43,778 bases of DNA from Phenylobacterium deserti (GCA_945883235.1 CAMCXF010000028.1:1-43778), one strand, 5' to 3'. Positions 7,804 through 17,817 are shown, numbered from the stretch's first letter. The notes: a model not told the origin generated them from the letters alone. Numbers and translations are program-made.

Positions 7804-9483
7804 ATGTCCTACGATCTCGTCATCCGGAACGGCAGTCTCATTGACGGTACCGGCGCAGCCCCCGTCCCTGGCGACATTGCGGTGGTTGGCGACGCCATCG
7901 TTGCCATGGGCAAGGTGGAAGGGGCCGGGCGGCGTGAGATCGATGCCGAGGGGCATGCCGTCACCCCTGGATTCATCGACCTGCACACCCATCTGGACGC
8001 GCAGGTCGGCTGGGATCCGTTGCTGGCGCCGCTGACCTATCACGGTGTCACCACAGCACTGATGGGCAATTGCGGAGTCACCTTTGCGCCGTGCAAGCCA
8101 ACCGATCACGCCCTGCTCGCCGAGATGATGGAGTCCGTGGAAGATATCCCCAGAGCAACGATCCTCGGCGGCCTTCCCTGGGATTGGGAATCCTACGGTG
8201 AGTACCTGGACTCGGTTGATCGGCTGCACCCCGCGATCAACCTCGCAGGGCTGGTCGGCCACAGTGCGGTGAGATTCTACGTCATGGGGCAACGGGCGAT
8301 CGACAATCAACCGACCCCCGATGAAATCGACCAGATCGCCAGCGTCATCGGACGGTCCATCGCCGACGGCGCTTTTGGGGTCTCCGTCAACCGGTTGCAC
8401 GGTCACGCCATGCCGGACGGTCGCGACATCCCGGGCACGGATGCGAAGGAAGATGAACTTCTGGCGATCGCGCGCTCGGTGAAGTCCAACGGCGGCCTGT
8501 TTCAAACGATCCCCAACTACGCCACCAAGATGTCTGACGAGATGGACCTGCTCCACAGCATCGGAAAGGCATGTCACCGCCTGCTATGGAGCGCCCCCAT
8601 CGCAGCCCGCCGCGAGTCTCTGGAGTTCTTCGAGCCCCGCGTGCAGCGCATGATCGCCGACGGCATCGATGTCACCGGCCTGTCCTCGCCGCGCACGGGC
8701 GGGTTCATTTCAGGGATCAGCGCTGAGATATTTCTCGATCTGTTGCCGGCCGGGCAGTCCTGGGTGGAACTGAAGGCGATGAAGTTCCCACAACGGTTTG
8801 CGGCGATCCAGGATGAGGCCTTCCGAGGACGCCTGATTGCCGACGCTGCTGAACAGCGCGGCTATGACGAACGCTCTGCACGGACCTATCCACTCGGCGA
8901 TGGCAAGGTTCCGAACTGGTGGTCGCCTGACAGCGACAGCCTGTTGTCCCGCAGCCGGGAATCCGGCAAGCCCGCTGCGGAACTGTGGCTTAACGCCATG
9001 GTGGAGAGCCGTGGCAAAGCCCTGTTCATCATCCGCACCCACAACCGCGACCTGGCCGCCGTGCGCGACTTCATTGGCTCCGAGTGGGCCTTGCCCGGGC
9101 TCGGCGATGCTGGGGCCCATGTGACGATAAGCATGGACTCGGCCTTCTCCAGCCTGATGCTGTCGCATTGGGTTCGGGACACCGGCGTGTTCACCCTTGA
9201 GGCAGCCGTCCGCCGTTTGACGAGCATGCAGGCCCGGGTGCTTGGCCTGAACGACCGCGGCGTCCTCGCCGTCGGTAAGCGCGCCGACATCAATGTCATT
9301 GACGCCGATCGCGTGACTGAACTGCAGCCGGAGATGCTCCATGATTTCCCCGGCGGCGCGGCGCACCTGTCGCAACGGGCCGCCGGATATCGGGCGACCG
9401 TCTGCAATGGAACGGTCATCCTGATCGACGACGAGCACACCGGCGATCGCGGCGGCCGTGTCCTCAGAAATCCACAGCACTGA
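7804..9483 (+). CDS. Amidohydrolase family 3 / D-aminoacylase-like protein, paralog 2
   Basis: A 559-residue paralog of the protein encoded at 4647, with the same layout. The N-terminal strand is YDLVIRNGSLIDGTG, the HxH pair is H61/H63 (DLHTHLDAQVGWDP), C90 is in MGNCGVTFAPC and D435 is in GLGDAGAHVT. As in the other two paralogs, the two central metal-ligand histidines of classical D-aminoacylase are not found; the equivalent segments read FQTIPN and LLWSAPI. The middle domain (about residues 230-400) differs most from paralog 1, which suggests a different substrate or an altered specificity lid. ATG 7804 follows CGGAG. The gene is 32 bases after the symporter and in the same operon. Confidence 0.85.
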   Translation: MSYDLVIRNGSLIDGTGAAPVPGDIAVVGDAIVAMGKVEGAGRREIDAEGHAVTPGFIDLHTHLDAQVGWDPLLAPLTYHGVTTALMGNCGVTFAPCKPTDHALLAEMMESVEDIPRATILGGLPWDWESYGEYLDSVDRLHPAINLAGLVGHSAVRFYVMGQRAIDNQPTPDEIDQIASVIGRSIADGAFGVSVNRLHGHAMPDGRDIPGTDAKEDELLAIARSVKSNGGLFQTIPNYATKMSDEMDLLHSIGKACHRLLWSAPIAARRESLEFFEPRVQRMIADGIDVTGLSSPRTGGFISGISAEIFLDLLPAGQSWVELKAMKFPQRFAAIQDEAFRGRLIADAAEQRGYDERSARTYPLGDGKVPNWWSPDSDSLLSRSRESGKPAAELWLNAMVESRGKALFIIRTHNRDLAAVRDFIGSEWALPGLGDAGAHVTISMDSAFSSLMLSHWVRDTGVFTLEAAVRRLTSMQARVLGLNDRGVLAVGKRADINVIDADRVTELQPEMLHDFPGGAAHLSQRAAGYRATVCNGTVILIDDEHTGDRGGRVLRNPQH

Positions 9484-9503
9484 GCGGCCCAACGGATGTC
9501 AAC

Positions 9504-11966
9504 ATGAGTGCCGCGTTTGAAGGCCTGAATGTCCTCGACCTGTCGGACCGCCTCTCCGGCGCGTTCGCGGCGCGGCTGTTTGGCGACTTCGGCGCGGAGG
9601 TTACCCTGGCCGAGCCGCCAGACGGACATCCCCTGCGGCATGAACCTCCATTCCTGGACGACGAGCCAGGCCTCGAGCGCAGCGTGGCGCACGCCTTCGC
9701 CAACTGGAACAAGCGCTCGCGCGTGGTCACCGCAGAAGAGGCGCTGAACGCCCTTGTCGCCTCCGCAGACGTGGTCATCACCACTCAGTCGCCGATTGGC
9801 GCGGCGCGTGTCGGGGATCTCAACATCCTTTCTGCGCTCGCCTACATCCGCCCTGACTCAGTGCATCTCTCTGTCACGCCACACGGTCTCTCCGGGCCGC
9901 TCTGCGAAGCGCCGGGCGACAACCTGACGTCCTGCGCCCGAACAGGCTGGGCGTTCGTCAATCGCCACCTGGATGAGCCGCCGCTGCAGCTGCCGCGCGA
10001 TCAGGCGGGATATGTCGGCGGCGTGGCAGGCTTCCTGACCGCCGCCGCCGCCCTTCGTCGGCGAGATGCGACGCCAGATGCTGAAGTCGTGGATGTCAGC
10101 GAGGTCGAAGCTCTGGCCCTGACGGTTCATCCCTGGGGGATTTCCGCCATCTACAACCAGCTCGGCTTCAGCAACGCCGCAGGCGCCCGGCCGCGGGGCG
10201 CTCCAGGGCCGCTTTGGGACCTGTCGGACGGCCGAATGCACTTTGCGATCGCCGACTTCCATCATTGGCCCGAGGCCATGGCGGCGCTCGGCCTACCGGA
10301 CCTCGGCGTCCGCGCGGATCTGATTCCAGACCTTGGCCGGCACTCAAAAGACCTCACGGACGTCGGCGCGGGCTTGGCCAAGAGCCTGCCGAACCTGAAG
10401 CGTTGGCCTGTGTTCGAGAAGCTCGCAGAGCTGCGATGTGTGGTCGGCGTGATGCAGACCACCGACGAACTTCTCAGCAACCCGCAGCTCTGCGCCCGCG
10501 AGTTCTTCGTCGAAACCGAGATCGACGGACGCCCGGTGAAGGCGCCCGGCGCGCCCGCGAAGCTCACCCCCTCAGCTTGGCGCCTTTCCCGCCCCGCGCC
10601 TCGCCTCGACGCGCATCGCGACCAGGAGCCCGCGGCGCATATTGCGCCGGCGCGGACTCCGACCCCCCAGGTCGGGTCAATGGCCGAAGGCCCCCTCAGC
10701 GGTGTTCGCGTCCTGAGCTTCGGTCAGGCCTGGTCGGGCACCTTTGGGACCGAACTGCTCGCGCTGCTGGGAGCGGATGTCGTTCAGGTCGGCTCCAAAC
10801 ACCGGCCGGATGTCTGGCGGCGGGTTGGCGACAAGGTCCCGGCGGGCGTCACTGACCCAGGCCGCGCCCAACATCCCCTGAACACTCAGGGACTCTACAA
10901 CGCGGTAAACCTGCACAAGCGCGAGATCTGTCTGGACCTGCGGAACGCACGCGGCCGTGAGTTGCTGTGGCAGCTGTTCCCTCGCTTTGACGTCGTAGTC
11001 GACAACTTCAGGCCCACCGTGATGCCCGGCTGGGGCGTCACTCTGGACCGGCTACACGCGCTGCGGCCAGGCATGGTCTGGGCGTCCATCTCCGGCTACG
11101 GCGCCAGCGGGCCCTACAGCGCCTATCCGGCCAACGGTTCGACAACCGAGGCGATGTCGGGTCTGTCGTCGCTTCACGGGTACGTTGGCGACGCCGGCAT
11201 GAATACCGGAGGCCTCTATCCCGATCCGATGTCGGGATACTTCCTGGCTGCATCGGTGATGGCGGCTTTGCACGCCCGGGATCGTACGGGTGACGCCCAG
11301 CGCATCGACCTGTCGATGATGGAGGCTGTGAACGTCCTGTGCGGCGAGGCCATGCTGGAGCGAGTTTCCACCGGCCGCCCTCCTCGCCCTCGCGGCAACC
11401 GGCATCCCCGGTTGGCGCCCCATGGCTGTTACCCAACCCGGCCACGGGTACTGGATGGGACCGCGCAACCGGCCGAGGCGTGCTGGCTCGCCATCTCAGT
11501 CGACGACGAGACCGCATGGCGCGCGCTGATCGCGCACATTGGCGATTTGCGACTGAACGACGCGAAATTCGCCACTATGGCGGCGCGGAAGGCCAATGAA
11601 GACGGGCTTGACGCGCTGGTCGGCAGCTGGTCCGCCTCTCAGGATGCACACGACGCTGAGCAGGCCCTGTGCGCCGTCGGAGTCGCGGCCGCGCGGGTTG
11701 TCCCGCTCTATGAACTCTACAGTCGCCCGGATCCAAATTTCGTCGCATCCGGGTTTGTCGCCCAGATCGACCACCCCGAAGCGGGCCCGACCTGGTTGCC
11801 CGGTCGTCCCTGGAGGTTCTCGGTTGCAGCTGCATCGCCGATCCGCGCCGCGCCGTGCGTCGGCCAACACAGCCATGAGGTTCTGGTCGGGGAACTCGGC
11901 GTGACGGAGGCCGAGTATGCTGAACTCGTCGCCGCCGGCGTCACGGGCACACTGGATGGCGACTGA
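9504..11966 (+). CDS. Tandem class III CoA-transferase (CaiB/BaiF), two domains in one chain
   Basis: An 820-residue protein made of two family III CoA-transferase units. The first spans about residues 1-390 (FEGLNVLDLSDRLSGAFAARLF). The second starts near M393 (LSGVRVLSFGQAWSGTFGTE). Family III enzymes move CoA between carboxylates through an aspartyl-CoA thioester. The second unit has the expected aspartate at D574 (LYPDPMSGYF, the D-x3-G pattern). In the first unit the matching segment, RDQAGYVGGVAGF, does not keep that spacing cleanly and may be structural only. Single-unit relatives are about 400 residues and dimerise as interlocked rings, so a fused pair could make an intramolecular ring with one active site. 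ATG 9504 has a weak ribosome site. The likely role is CoA activation of the pathway acid by CoA recycling. Confidence 0.85.
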   Translation: MSAAFEGLNVLDLSDRLSGAFAARLFGDFGAEVTLAEPPDGHPLRHEPPFLDDEPGLERSVAHAFANWNKRSRVVTAEEALNALVASADVVITTQSPIGAARVGDLNILSALAYIRPDSVHLSVTPHGLSGPLCEAPGDNLTSCARTGWAFVNRHLDEPPLQLPRDQAGYVGGVAGFLTAAAALRRRDATPDAEVVDVSEVEALALTVHPWGISAIYNQLGFSNAAGARPRGAPGPLWDLSDGRMHFAIADFHHWPEAMAALGLPDLGVRADLIPDLGRHSKDLTDVGAGLAKSLPNLKRWPVFEKLAELRCVVGVMQTTDELLSNPQLCAREFFVETEIDGRPVKAPGAPAKLTPSAWRLSRPAPRLDAHRDQEPAAHIAPARTPTPQVGSMAEGPLSGVRVLSFGQAWSGTFGTELLALLGADVVQVGSKHRPDVWRRVGDKVPAGVTDPGRAQHPLNTQGLYNAVNLHKREICLDLRNARGRELLWQLFPRFDVVVDNFRPTVMPGWGVTLDRLHALRPGMVWASISGYGASGPYSAYPANGSTTEAMSGLSSLHGYVGDAGMNTGGLYPDPMSGYFLAASVMAALHARDRTGDAQRIDLSMMEAVNVLCGEAMLERVSTGRPPRPRGNRHPRLAPHGCYPTRPRVLDGTAQPAEACWLAISVDDETAWRALIAHIGDLRLNDAKFATMAARKANEDGLDALVGSWSASQDAHDAEQALCAVGVAAARVVPLYELYSRPDPNFVASGFVAQIDHPEAGPTWLPGRPWRFSVAAASPIRAAPCVGQHSHEVLVGELGVTEAEYAELVAAGVTGTLDGD

Positions 11967-12028
11967 ATGACCGCCAATCCGACTTGGCCTCGCCGCCCCC
12001 TTTTTTGTACGTCGTCTTAGGAGCCGCC

Positions 12029-15000
12029 TTGAAGATCTCGTCTGTTCTGATCGCCAATCGCGGCGAGATCGCCATCCGCATCGCCCGCGCCGCCGGGGAT
12101 CTCGGATTGCGCACGGTGGCGATCTATTCGAAGGACGATGCCGCCAGCCTGCATCGACGCATGGCCGACGTGTCCCACGCCTTGGAGGGCAGTGGCGCGC
12201 GCGCCTACCTCGACATGGACGCGGTGATCGAGGCGGCGCTTTCGAATGGCTGCGACGCAATCCACCCAGGTTATGGATTCCTCTCCGAGCGCGCCGAGTT
12301 CGCGGAACGGTGCGCTGCCGCGGGCATCACCTTCATCGGCCCCAAGGTCGAGCATCTGGCGCTGTTCGGGGACAAGACCCGCGCTCGAGCGGCGGCCGTT
12401 GCATCCGGCGTCCCGGTAACGCGGGGCATCGACCGCAGCGTCAGCCTCGACGAAGCGCGAGCATTCTTCGTCAGCCTCGCGGCTGACGGACAGGCGATGA
12501 TCATCAAGGCCCTCGCCGGTGGCGGCGGGCGCGGCACGCGGGTTGTCAGCGACCCGGCGGACCTTGAGGGCACCTTCGAGCGCTGCCGGTCCGAGGCGAA
12601 GGCGGCCTTTGGCGTGGAAGACGTCTATGTCGAGGCCTTCATCGCGCGCGCGCGCCACATCGAGGTGCAGATCCTGGGGGACCTAAACGGCGACGTTGTG
12701 CACCTCGGCGAGCGTGAATGCAGCGTTCAGCGGCGATTTCAGAAGGTCGTCGAGGTTGCGCCAGCGTTCGGACTCGCTGAGGATTTGCGTCAAGAGATCA
12801 TCGCGGCTGCCATGCGCTTTGCGCGTAGCGTTCGGTACAGCAACCTGGGCACCTTCGAATTCCTGGTCGACGCCAGCGGCAGTACGCCCGCCCAACCCTT
12901 CGTGTTCATTGAGGCCAACGCCCGACTTCAGGTCGAGCATACGGTTACGGAAGCCGTCACGGGCATCGACCTGGTGCAGACACAGATTCGCCTGGCGGCC
13001 GGCGAGGCCCTCGCCGAACTCGGGCTCGACGACCCTGAGTGCGCACGACCGCGCGGGTATGCGATCCAGGCCCGGGTGAACATGGAAACCATGGCCGCGG
13101 ACGGCACGGTCCGGCCGAGCGGTGGCGCCCTGACAGCCTATGAAGCGCCTAGCGGACCCGGAATTCGCACAGACGGATTTGGCTATACGGGATATCGCAC
13201 GAACAGCGCGTTCGACTCGCTGCTTGCCAAGGTGATCAGCCATGCCCCTGGCAAGGATCCAGGAGCCGCCGTCGCACGCACCCTTCGGGCGCTGTCGGAA
13301 TTCCGCCTGGATGGCGTGGCGACCAACATCGGTCTGCTGCGCAACATCATCGGCCATCCCGACTTCGTCGTCGGTGCGGTCCACACCCGATGGCTTGACG
13401 AAAACGCCGCGACGCTGGCGGCCAAGGACGAGACGGCCGTCAACCGCTTCGCTCCGACCGCTCCAGGCCGTTCGAAGGAGTCCGCCGGTGGCTTCGCTGG
13501 CGCGCGGGTAGATACGCGCGATCCCCTGGCGCTCTTCCAACACGACGCCAAGGTCAAATCCACTCAGGTCCAGGTCGACGACATCGAGGACGCTGACACC
13601 GAACAGGCGATCGGCCCGGACGGCGCGGTGGGCGTGGGATCGCCGATCCAGGGCACGATTGCTGCGATCAGCGTCAAGCTCGACGACCCCGTACGGAGAG
13701 GTCAGCAGGTAGCCGTCGTCGAGGCGATGAAGATGGAGCACGTCATCGTCGCGGACCGTGACGGCATCGTGCGCGCGGTGACGATGGGCGTCGGCGACGT
13801 CGTACGTGAGGGCTATCCGATCGTCTTCATCGAAGAAGCCGAGGTCGCCGGCGCGCAAATCGCAGCGGCGTCCACTATCAATCCAGACCACATCCGCGCG
13901 GACCTGCAGGAGAACATCGACCGACACGCATTCACGCTCGATGAGAACCGGCCAGAGGTCGTCGCCAAGCGCCACGCCCGCGGCTACCGCATGGTCCGCG
14001 AGAGCATCGACCAGCTTATGGATGCCGGCTCATTCAAAGAGTACTGGCCACTCATCGTCGCACGCCAACATCGCCGCTTCGATATGGAGACCCTGCGCAA
14101 GAATACGCCGGCGGACGGATTGGTCGCCGGCATCGGCGCGATCAACGGGGACCTGTTCGTGCCGGAACAGAGTCGCGCCATGGTGGTCGCCTATGACTAC
14201 ACCGTGCTCGCCGGCACGCAGGGCGGCCGAAACCATTACAAGCAAGACCGCATGTTCGATCTGGCCCACAGGCTGCGCTTGCCAGTGGTACTTTTCGGTG
14301 AAGGCGGCGGCGGTCGTCCAGGGGACGACGCCAATGGACCTGGGGTCGCCTTCGACACCCACACCTTCACGCAGTACGCCCAATTGAGCGGCCTCGTGCC
14401 CCTGATCGCGATCGTCAATGGGCGCTGCTTCGCCGGCAACACTGCCTTGGTGGCCTCGAGCGATGTGATCATCTGCACAGAAGGGTCCACTTTGGGCATG
14501 GGCGGGCCAGCAATGATCGAGGGCGGCGGCTTAGGCGTCTACACACCGGAGGAGGTGGGGCCGATGTCTTTCCAGGTGCCGAACGGGGTTGTGGACATCC
14601 TGGTCAAGGACGAAATCGCCGCCGTCGAGGTGGCGAAGAAATACCTGTCCTACTTCCAGGGGCCCATCGACGCCTGGGAGGCGCCGGATCAACGGCCCTT
14701 GCGCCATGTGATCCCGGAGAACCGGCTCCGCCTCTACGATATGCGTGAGATCATTTCGACGATTGCCGACAGCGGCTCGGTCCTGGAGATCCGCGAGAAG
14801 TTCGGGATCGGAGTCATTACTGCCTTCATCAGGGTTGAGGGGCGCCCGATGGGGGTGATCGCGAACAACCCGCACCATCTCGCCGGCGCCGTTGACTCGC
14901 CCGGAGCCGACAAGGGCGCCCGCTTCGTCCAACTCTGCGACGCCTTCGACATTCCCATCCTCAGCCTCATGGATTGTCCTGGGATCATGGTGGGCCCGGA

Positions 15001-15448
15001 CGCGGAGCGAACGGCCTTGGTCCGCCACGCCCTGCGCATGTTCAATGTGGGGGCCAACATCACAACGCCGATGTTCGGGGTGGTCGTGCGCAAGGCCTAC
15101 GGCCTCGGCGTCCAGGCGATGTGTGGCGCGAGCTCCGGGGTGCCGTTCTTCACCGTGGCGTGGCCGACTGCGGAGTTCGCCGGCATGAACATCGAAGGAT
15201 CGGTCAAGCTGGGTTACCGAAAGGAACTGGCGGCGATTGAAGACCCTGAGGCACGGCGCGCCGAGTTCGACCTGAGGGTGCAGCGCGCCTATGAGAGCGC
15301 CAAGGCGGTCAACGCCTCGGCCGGCGGGGGTCTCGACGATGTCATCGATCCCGGCGCCACCCGCAGCTGGATCGTCAGTGGGCTGCACGCGCTGCCACCC
15401 ACTCCTAAGCGCGAGGGCAAGAAGTACCCCTACATCGACCCCTGGTAG
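12029..15448 (+). CDS. Single-chain biotin-dependent acyl-CoA carboxylase (BC-BCCP-CT)
   Basis: A 1139-residue carboxylase with all activities in one polypeptide. Biotin carboxylase spans about residues 1-450 (ISSVLIANRGEIAIRIARAA; glycine-rich loop AGGGGRGTR at about 162; EANARLQVEHTVTE at about 295). A biotinyl domain follows, with the target lysine K568 in EAMKMEHV. The carboxyltransferase occupies about 610-1139, with crotonase-like halves and the C terminus KYPYIDPW. Acetyl/propionyl-type enzymes usually split these parts; the arrangement recalls single-chain long-chain acyl-CoA carboxylases. TTG 12029 is chosen because TTAGGAG lies five bases upstream and the N terminus then begins at the first BC strand; the open frame to TTG 11984 adds an unrelated leader. 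It probably carboxylates a branched acyl- or enoyl-CoA of this pathway, as geranyl- or methylcrotonyl-CoA carboxylases do (inference). Confidence 0.9.
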   Translation: MKISSVLIANRGEIAIRIARAAGDLGLRTVAIYSKDDAASLHRRMADVSHALEGSGARAYLDMDAVIEAALSNGCDAIHPGYGFLSERAEFAERCAAAGITFIGPKVEHLALFGDKTRARAAAVASGVPVTRGIDRSVSLDEARAFFVSLAADGQAMIIKALAGGGGRGTRVVSDPADLEGTFERCRSEAKAAFGVEDVYVEAFIARARHIEVQILGDLNGDVVHLGERECSVQRRFQKVVEVAPAFGLAEDLRQEIIAAAMRFARSVRYSNLGTFEFLVDASGSTPAQPFVFIEANARLQVEHTVTEAVTGIDLVQTQIRLAAGEALAELGLDDPECARPRGYAIQARVNMETMAADGTVRPSGGALTAYEAPSGPGIRTDGFGYTGYRTNSAFDSLLAKVISHAPGKDPGAAVARTLRALSEFRLDGVATNIGLLRNIIGHPDFVVGAVHTRWLDENAATLAAKDETAVNRFAPTAPGRSKESAGGFAGARVDTRDPLALFQHDAKVKSTQVQVDDIEDADTEQAIGPDGAVGVGSPIQGTIAAISVKLDDPVRRGQQVAVVEAMKMEHVIVADRDGIVRAVTMGVGDVVREGYPIVFIEEAEVAGAQIAAASTINPDHIRADLQENIDRHAFTLDENRPEVVAKRHARGYRMVRESIDQLMDAGSFKEYWPLIVARQHRRFDMETLRKNTPADGLVAGIGAINGDLFVPEQSRAMVVAYDYTVLAGTQGGRNHYKQDRMFDLAHRLRLPVVLFGEGGGGRPGDDANGPGVAFDTHTFTQYAQLSGLVPLIAIVNGRCFAGNTALVASSDVIICTEGSTLGMGGPAMIEGGGLGVYTPEEVGPMSFQVPNGVVDILVKDEIAAVEVAKKYLSYFQGPIDAWEAPDQRPLRHVIPENRLRLYDMREIISTIADSGSVLEIREKFGIGVITAFIRVEGRPMGVIANNPHHLAGAVDSPGADKGARFVQLCDAFDIPILSLMDCPGIMVGPDAERTALVRHALRMFNVGANITTPMFGVVVRKAYGLGVQAMCGASSGVPFFTVAWPTAEFAGMNIEGSVKLGYRKELAAIEDPEARRAEFDLRVQRAYESAKAVNASAGGGLDDVIDPGATRSWIVSGLHALPPTPKREGKKYPYIDPW

Positions 15449-15512
15449 GCACGCCGATCGTCCGACTGGCGTGTGTACGTCCCATCAAGCAATAGGATCA
15501 CGAGGTTAAAGC

Positions 15513-16685
15513 ATGACGAAGCCCATCTCTCCTGACCAAGGCCCCGTGGCCGTCACCGGCGCCGCTGGGTTCATTGGATCCCACATCGTGCTCAACCTGA
15601 TCCGGCGTGGCTACACGGTCCGCGCCTGCGTGCGCGATGCGGCGAACTTGACCAACACAGCGCACCTGTCAGCCATGAACGGCATCGGGCCTGGCCGGGT
15701 GACCCTCCACACCTGCGACATGACCCAGTCCGGCGCCTATGACGCAGTGTTCAAGGGTTGCGTCGGCGTTTTCCACGCCGCGGCCGAGATGGGCAATCTC
15801 GAGGGTTCAACGCCGATGAAGGTGTACGAGGGCGGTCTGATCGCCACCCAAATGCTAATTGACTCGCTCCACAAGGCCGGCAGCATTCAGCGGCTGGTCT
15901 ACACGAGCTCCTTCGCCGCAGTCGCCCATCCGGCCGACGAGGGGCATCTCTACACCGAGGCTTCAACGGCCGACATGAACCCGGAGCGGCGCAAGCCGAC
16001 CTCGGCCTGGACGATGGAGGTCGTCGCCCACAACCGCGAGGTCGCGTATGCGATGACCAAGCTGGAGTCCGAACGCTACGTCTACGCAGAGGCCGACAAG
16101 GGCGGGTTCACGGCGCTCGGCATCTGCCCCTGCCACGTTATTGGGCCGCTGCTCTCGGCATCCCATCAACGTCCGTGGTCCTGGCAGACGCGGATTGGCG
16201 ACATGCTGGAGGGCTATAGCCACCCACGGATGTTCTGGAACATCGTGGACGTTCGCGACGTGGCTGAGACCCAGGTCCTGGCCGCGGAGAGCTCGGCGAA
16301 CCGCAATGGAGAGCGCTACAATCTGGTCGCCACCGACGACAGCGGCCTGATCCCGCAGGGAGACCTCCAGGCCATTCTCCAGCGGATGTATCGCGGCGTC
16401 GGCATAGGCGGCGACTATCGTGACGGGCGGATGTATCGCTCGCCGATCGCGCGGCTGGAAAAGCCGATCACCCAGCTTGGCCTTAAGCCCCACACTGTCG
16501 AACAGGCCGTGCGCGACAATGCCGACAGCCTGCTGGCCTGGGGCCTGGTCAAGACCCGGTCCGGGGTCGAGAACTGGCAGCGCGAAGGCAACGACCTTGG
16601 CGTGAAGTCAAAGTGGAGCCCGCACCTCTATCCAGCGATCGACCCGGAGGTGCGGGCGCGCATGGTCGCCGAGGGACGGACCTAG
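15513..16685 (+). CDS. Extended SDR / NAD-dependent epimerase-dehydratase family reductase
   Basis: A 390-residue extended short-chain dehydrogenase related to dihydroflavonol-4-reductases and 3-beta-hydroxysteroid dehydrogenases. The Rossmann motif TGAAGFIGSH is at about residue 15, the HAAAEMGN segment gives the NAD-side strand, and the catalytic pair is the YAMTK (YxxxK) motif at about residue 180. A VVDVRDVAE-like block (NIVDVRDVAETQVLA) lies in the C-terminal half. It would reduce a ketone or oxidise a secondary alcohol with NAD(P). ATG 15513 is 64 bases after the carboxylase stop; GAGG lies upstream. It is the last gene of the long plus-strand operon and converges on the enoyl-CoA hydratase gene with only 17 bases between them. 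Confidence 0.87.
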   Translation: MTKPISPDQGPVAVTGAAGFIGSHIVLNLIRRGYTVRACVRDAANLTNTAHLSAMNGIGPGRVTLHTCDMTQSGAYDAVFKGCVGVFHAAAEMGNLEGSTPMKVYEGGLIATQMLIDSLHKAGSIQRLVYTSSFAAVAHPADEGHLYTEASTADMNPERRKPTSAWTMEVVAHNREVAYAMTKLESERYVYAEADKGGFTALGICPCHVIGPLLSASHQRPWSWQTRIGDMLEGYSHPRMFWNIVDVRDVAETQVLAAESSANRNGERYNLVATDDSGLIPQGDLQAILQRMYRGVGIGGDYRDGRMYRSPIARLEKPITQLGLKPHTVEQAVRDNADSLLAWGLVKTRSGVENWQREGNDLGVKSKWSPHLYPAIDPEVRARMVAEGRT

Positions 16686-16702
16686 GCGATCACGACAGAT
16701 CC

Positions 16703-17539
16703 TCAGCGACCCGTGAACGCCGGGGCGCGCTTCTCGACAAAGTGGGCGACGCCCTCCTTGAAATCCTCTGACGTGAAGCTTCCCGGCATGTCGGCGTTGG
16801 CGGCGTCAATGGCTTCACCCAGGTCCTGGAACTGGGCGTTCCAGATCTCGCGTTTCATCTCTCGCAGCGAGCGCGGGGACACTTCTGTCGCCAGCATTTG
16901 GGCATAGATCATGACCTCTGCCTCGAAGTCGGCAAGCGGAATGACGCGACTGACCAGCCCCATGGACAGAGCTTCTGGGGCCCTGATCTTGCGGGCGCTG
17001 AACAGCAAATCCGCCGCATGCGCCATGCCGATCAGCCGGGGCAACAGCCAGGAAATCCCGTGCTCGGCGATAAGGCCTCTGCGCGAGAAGGCGGTTGTAA
17101 AGACCGCCGCATCCGAGGCGAAACGCATATCTGCATAGAGCGCCATGACCATGCCCAGACCAGCGCAGGGCCCGTTGATGGCCGCGATGATCGGCTTGGG
17201 CACCGCTGGGAAGTAGGAATACTGGCGCTGGTAGTCCGACCGGCTTGACGCGTCGAACGGCGTCGAAGTGCGGGCTGCCCGCGCGGGCTCAGAGCCCGAC
17301 CGCGCCTGCCCGGCCGCCACGGTGGATTGAAGGCCGTTCATGTCTGCGCCAGCGCAGAAGCCGCGACCGGCTCCGGTCAGGACGATGACCCGGACGTCAG
17401 GATCGGCGCCAGCGTTCCGCATCGCGGACCGGAGTTCACGTTCCATCTCGCCGCGCCAAGCGTTCAGTCTGTCCGGACGATTGAGTTTGATTACGGCGAC
17501 CCCGCCATCGACCTCATACAGGATATCCTCGTAGGCCAT
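16703..17539 (-). CDS. Enoyl-CoA hydratase/isomerase family protein
   Basis: A 278-residue crotonase-fold protein that should hydrate or isomerise enoyl-CoA intermediates. Motifs are LNRPDRLNAW near the N terminus, the oxyanion-hole segments GRGFCAGADM at about residue 65 and AAINGPCAGLGM at about residue 130, and the C-terminal FKEGVAHFVEKRAPAF. The open frame extends upstream to 17650, but ATG 17539 is preceded by AGGGGGAA and gives the usual N terminus MAYEDILYEVDGG. A Ser/Ala/Arg-rich insert (about residues 75-105) lengthens the loop before the second oxyanion strand. It is transcribed against the long operon and is a monocistronic unit as far as can be seen. Confidence 0.9.
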   Translation of the reverse strand: MAYEDILYEVDGGVAVIKLNRPDRLNAWRGEMERELRSAMRNAGADPDVRVIVLTGAGRGFCAGADMNGLQSTVAAGQARSGSEPARAARTSTPFDASSRSDYQRQYSYFPAVPKPIIAAINGPCAGLGMVMALYADMRFASDAAVFTTAFSRRGLIAEHGISWLLPRLIGMAHAADLLFSARKIRAPEALSMGLVSRVIPLADFEAEVMIYAQMLATEVSPRSLREMKREIWNAQFQDLGEAIDAANADMPGSFTSEDFKEGVAHFVEKRAPAFTGR

Positions 17540-17817
17540 TTCAGCGTTCCCCCTGTTCGGCCGGCCGCAGCTGGATGCTGGGTCTCGGCGGTGACTCATC
17601 CAGTTCGGTTGGCAGTTCTGCTTGGGACAACGGCAAGGCACCTGATCCACTCCCTGCTAACGCCGATATGTTGGATCACTTGACGGCCTCGGTTCTGGCT
17701 TCTGTCGTGAGCTTCGACCGCGAAAGGCGCAAGTTCGGTCGTTGATCAGAGTGACGGTGAGATTGGCGCAGGGCCTAGCGCCGGTAGGCCCTCAAGGGGC
17801 TGCGTCCCCGGCCCTGT
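17540..17817. other. Intergenic region between enoyl-CoA hydratase and PhyH gene
   Basis: About 278 bases with no supported gene. It should hold the promoter of the hydratase gene (minus strand) and the 3' end of the PhyH transcript. A GC-rich imperfect stem (AGGCCCTCAAGGGGCTGCG region, about 17784-17812) could be the PhyH terminator. I do not find the operator-like element of the other promoters here. Confidence 0.35.
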
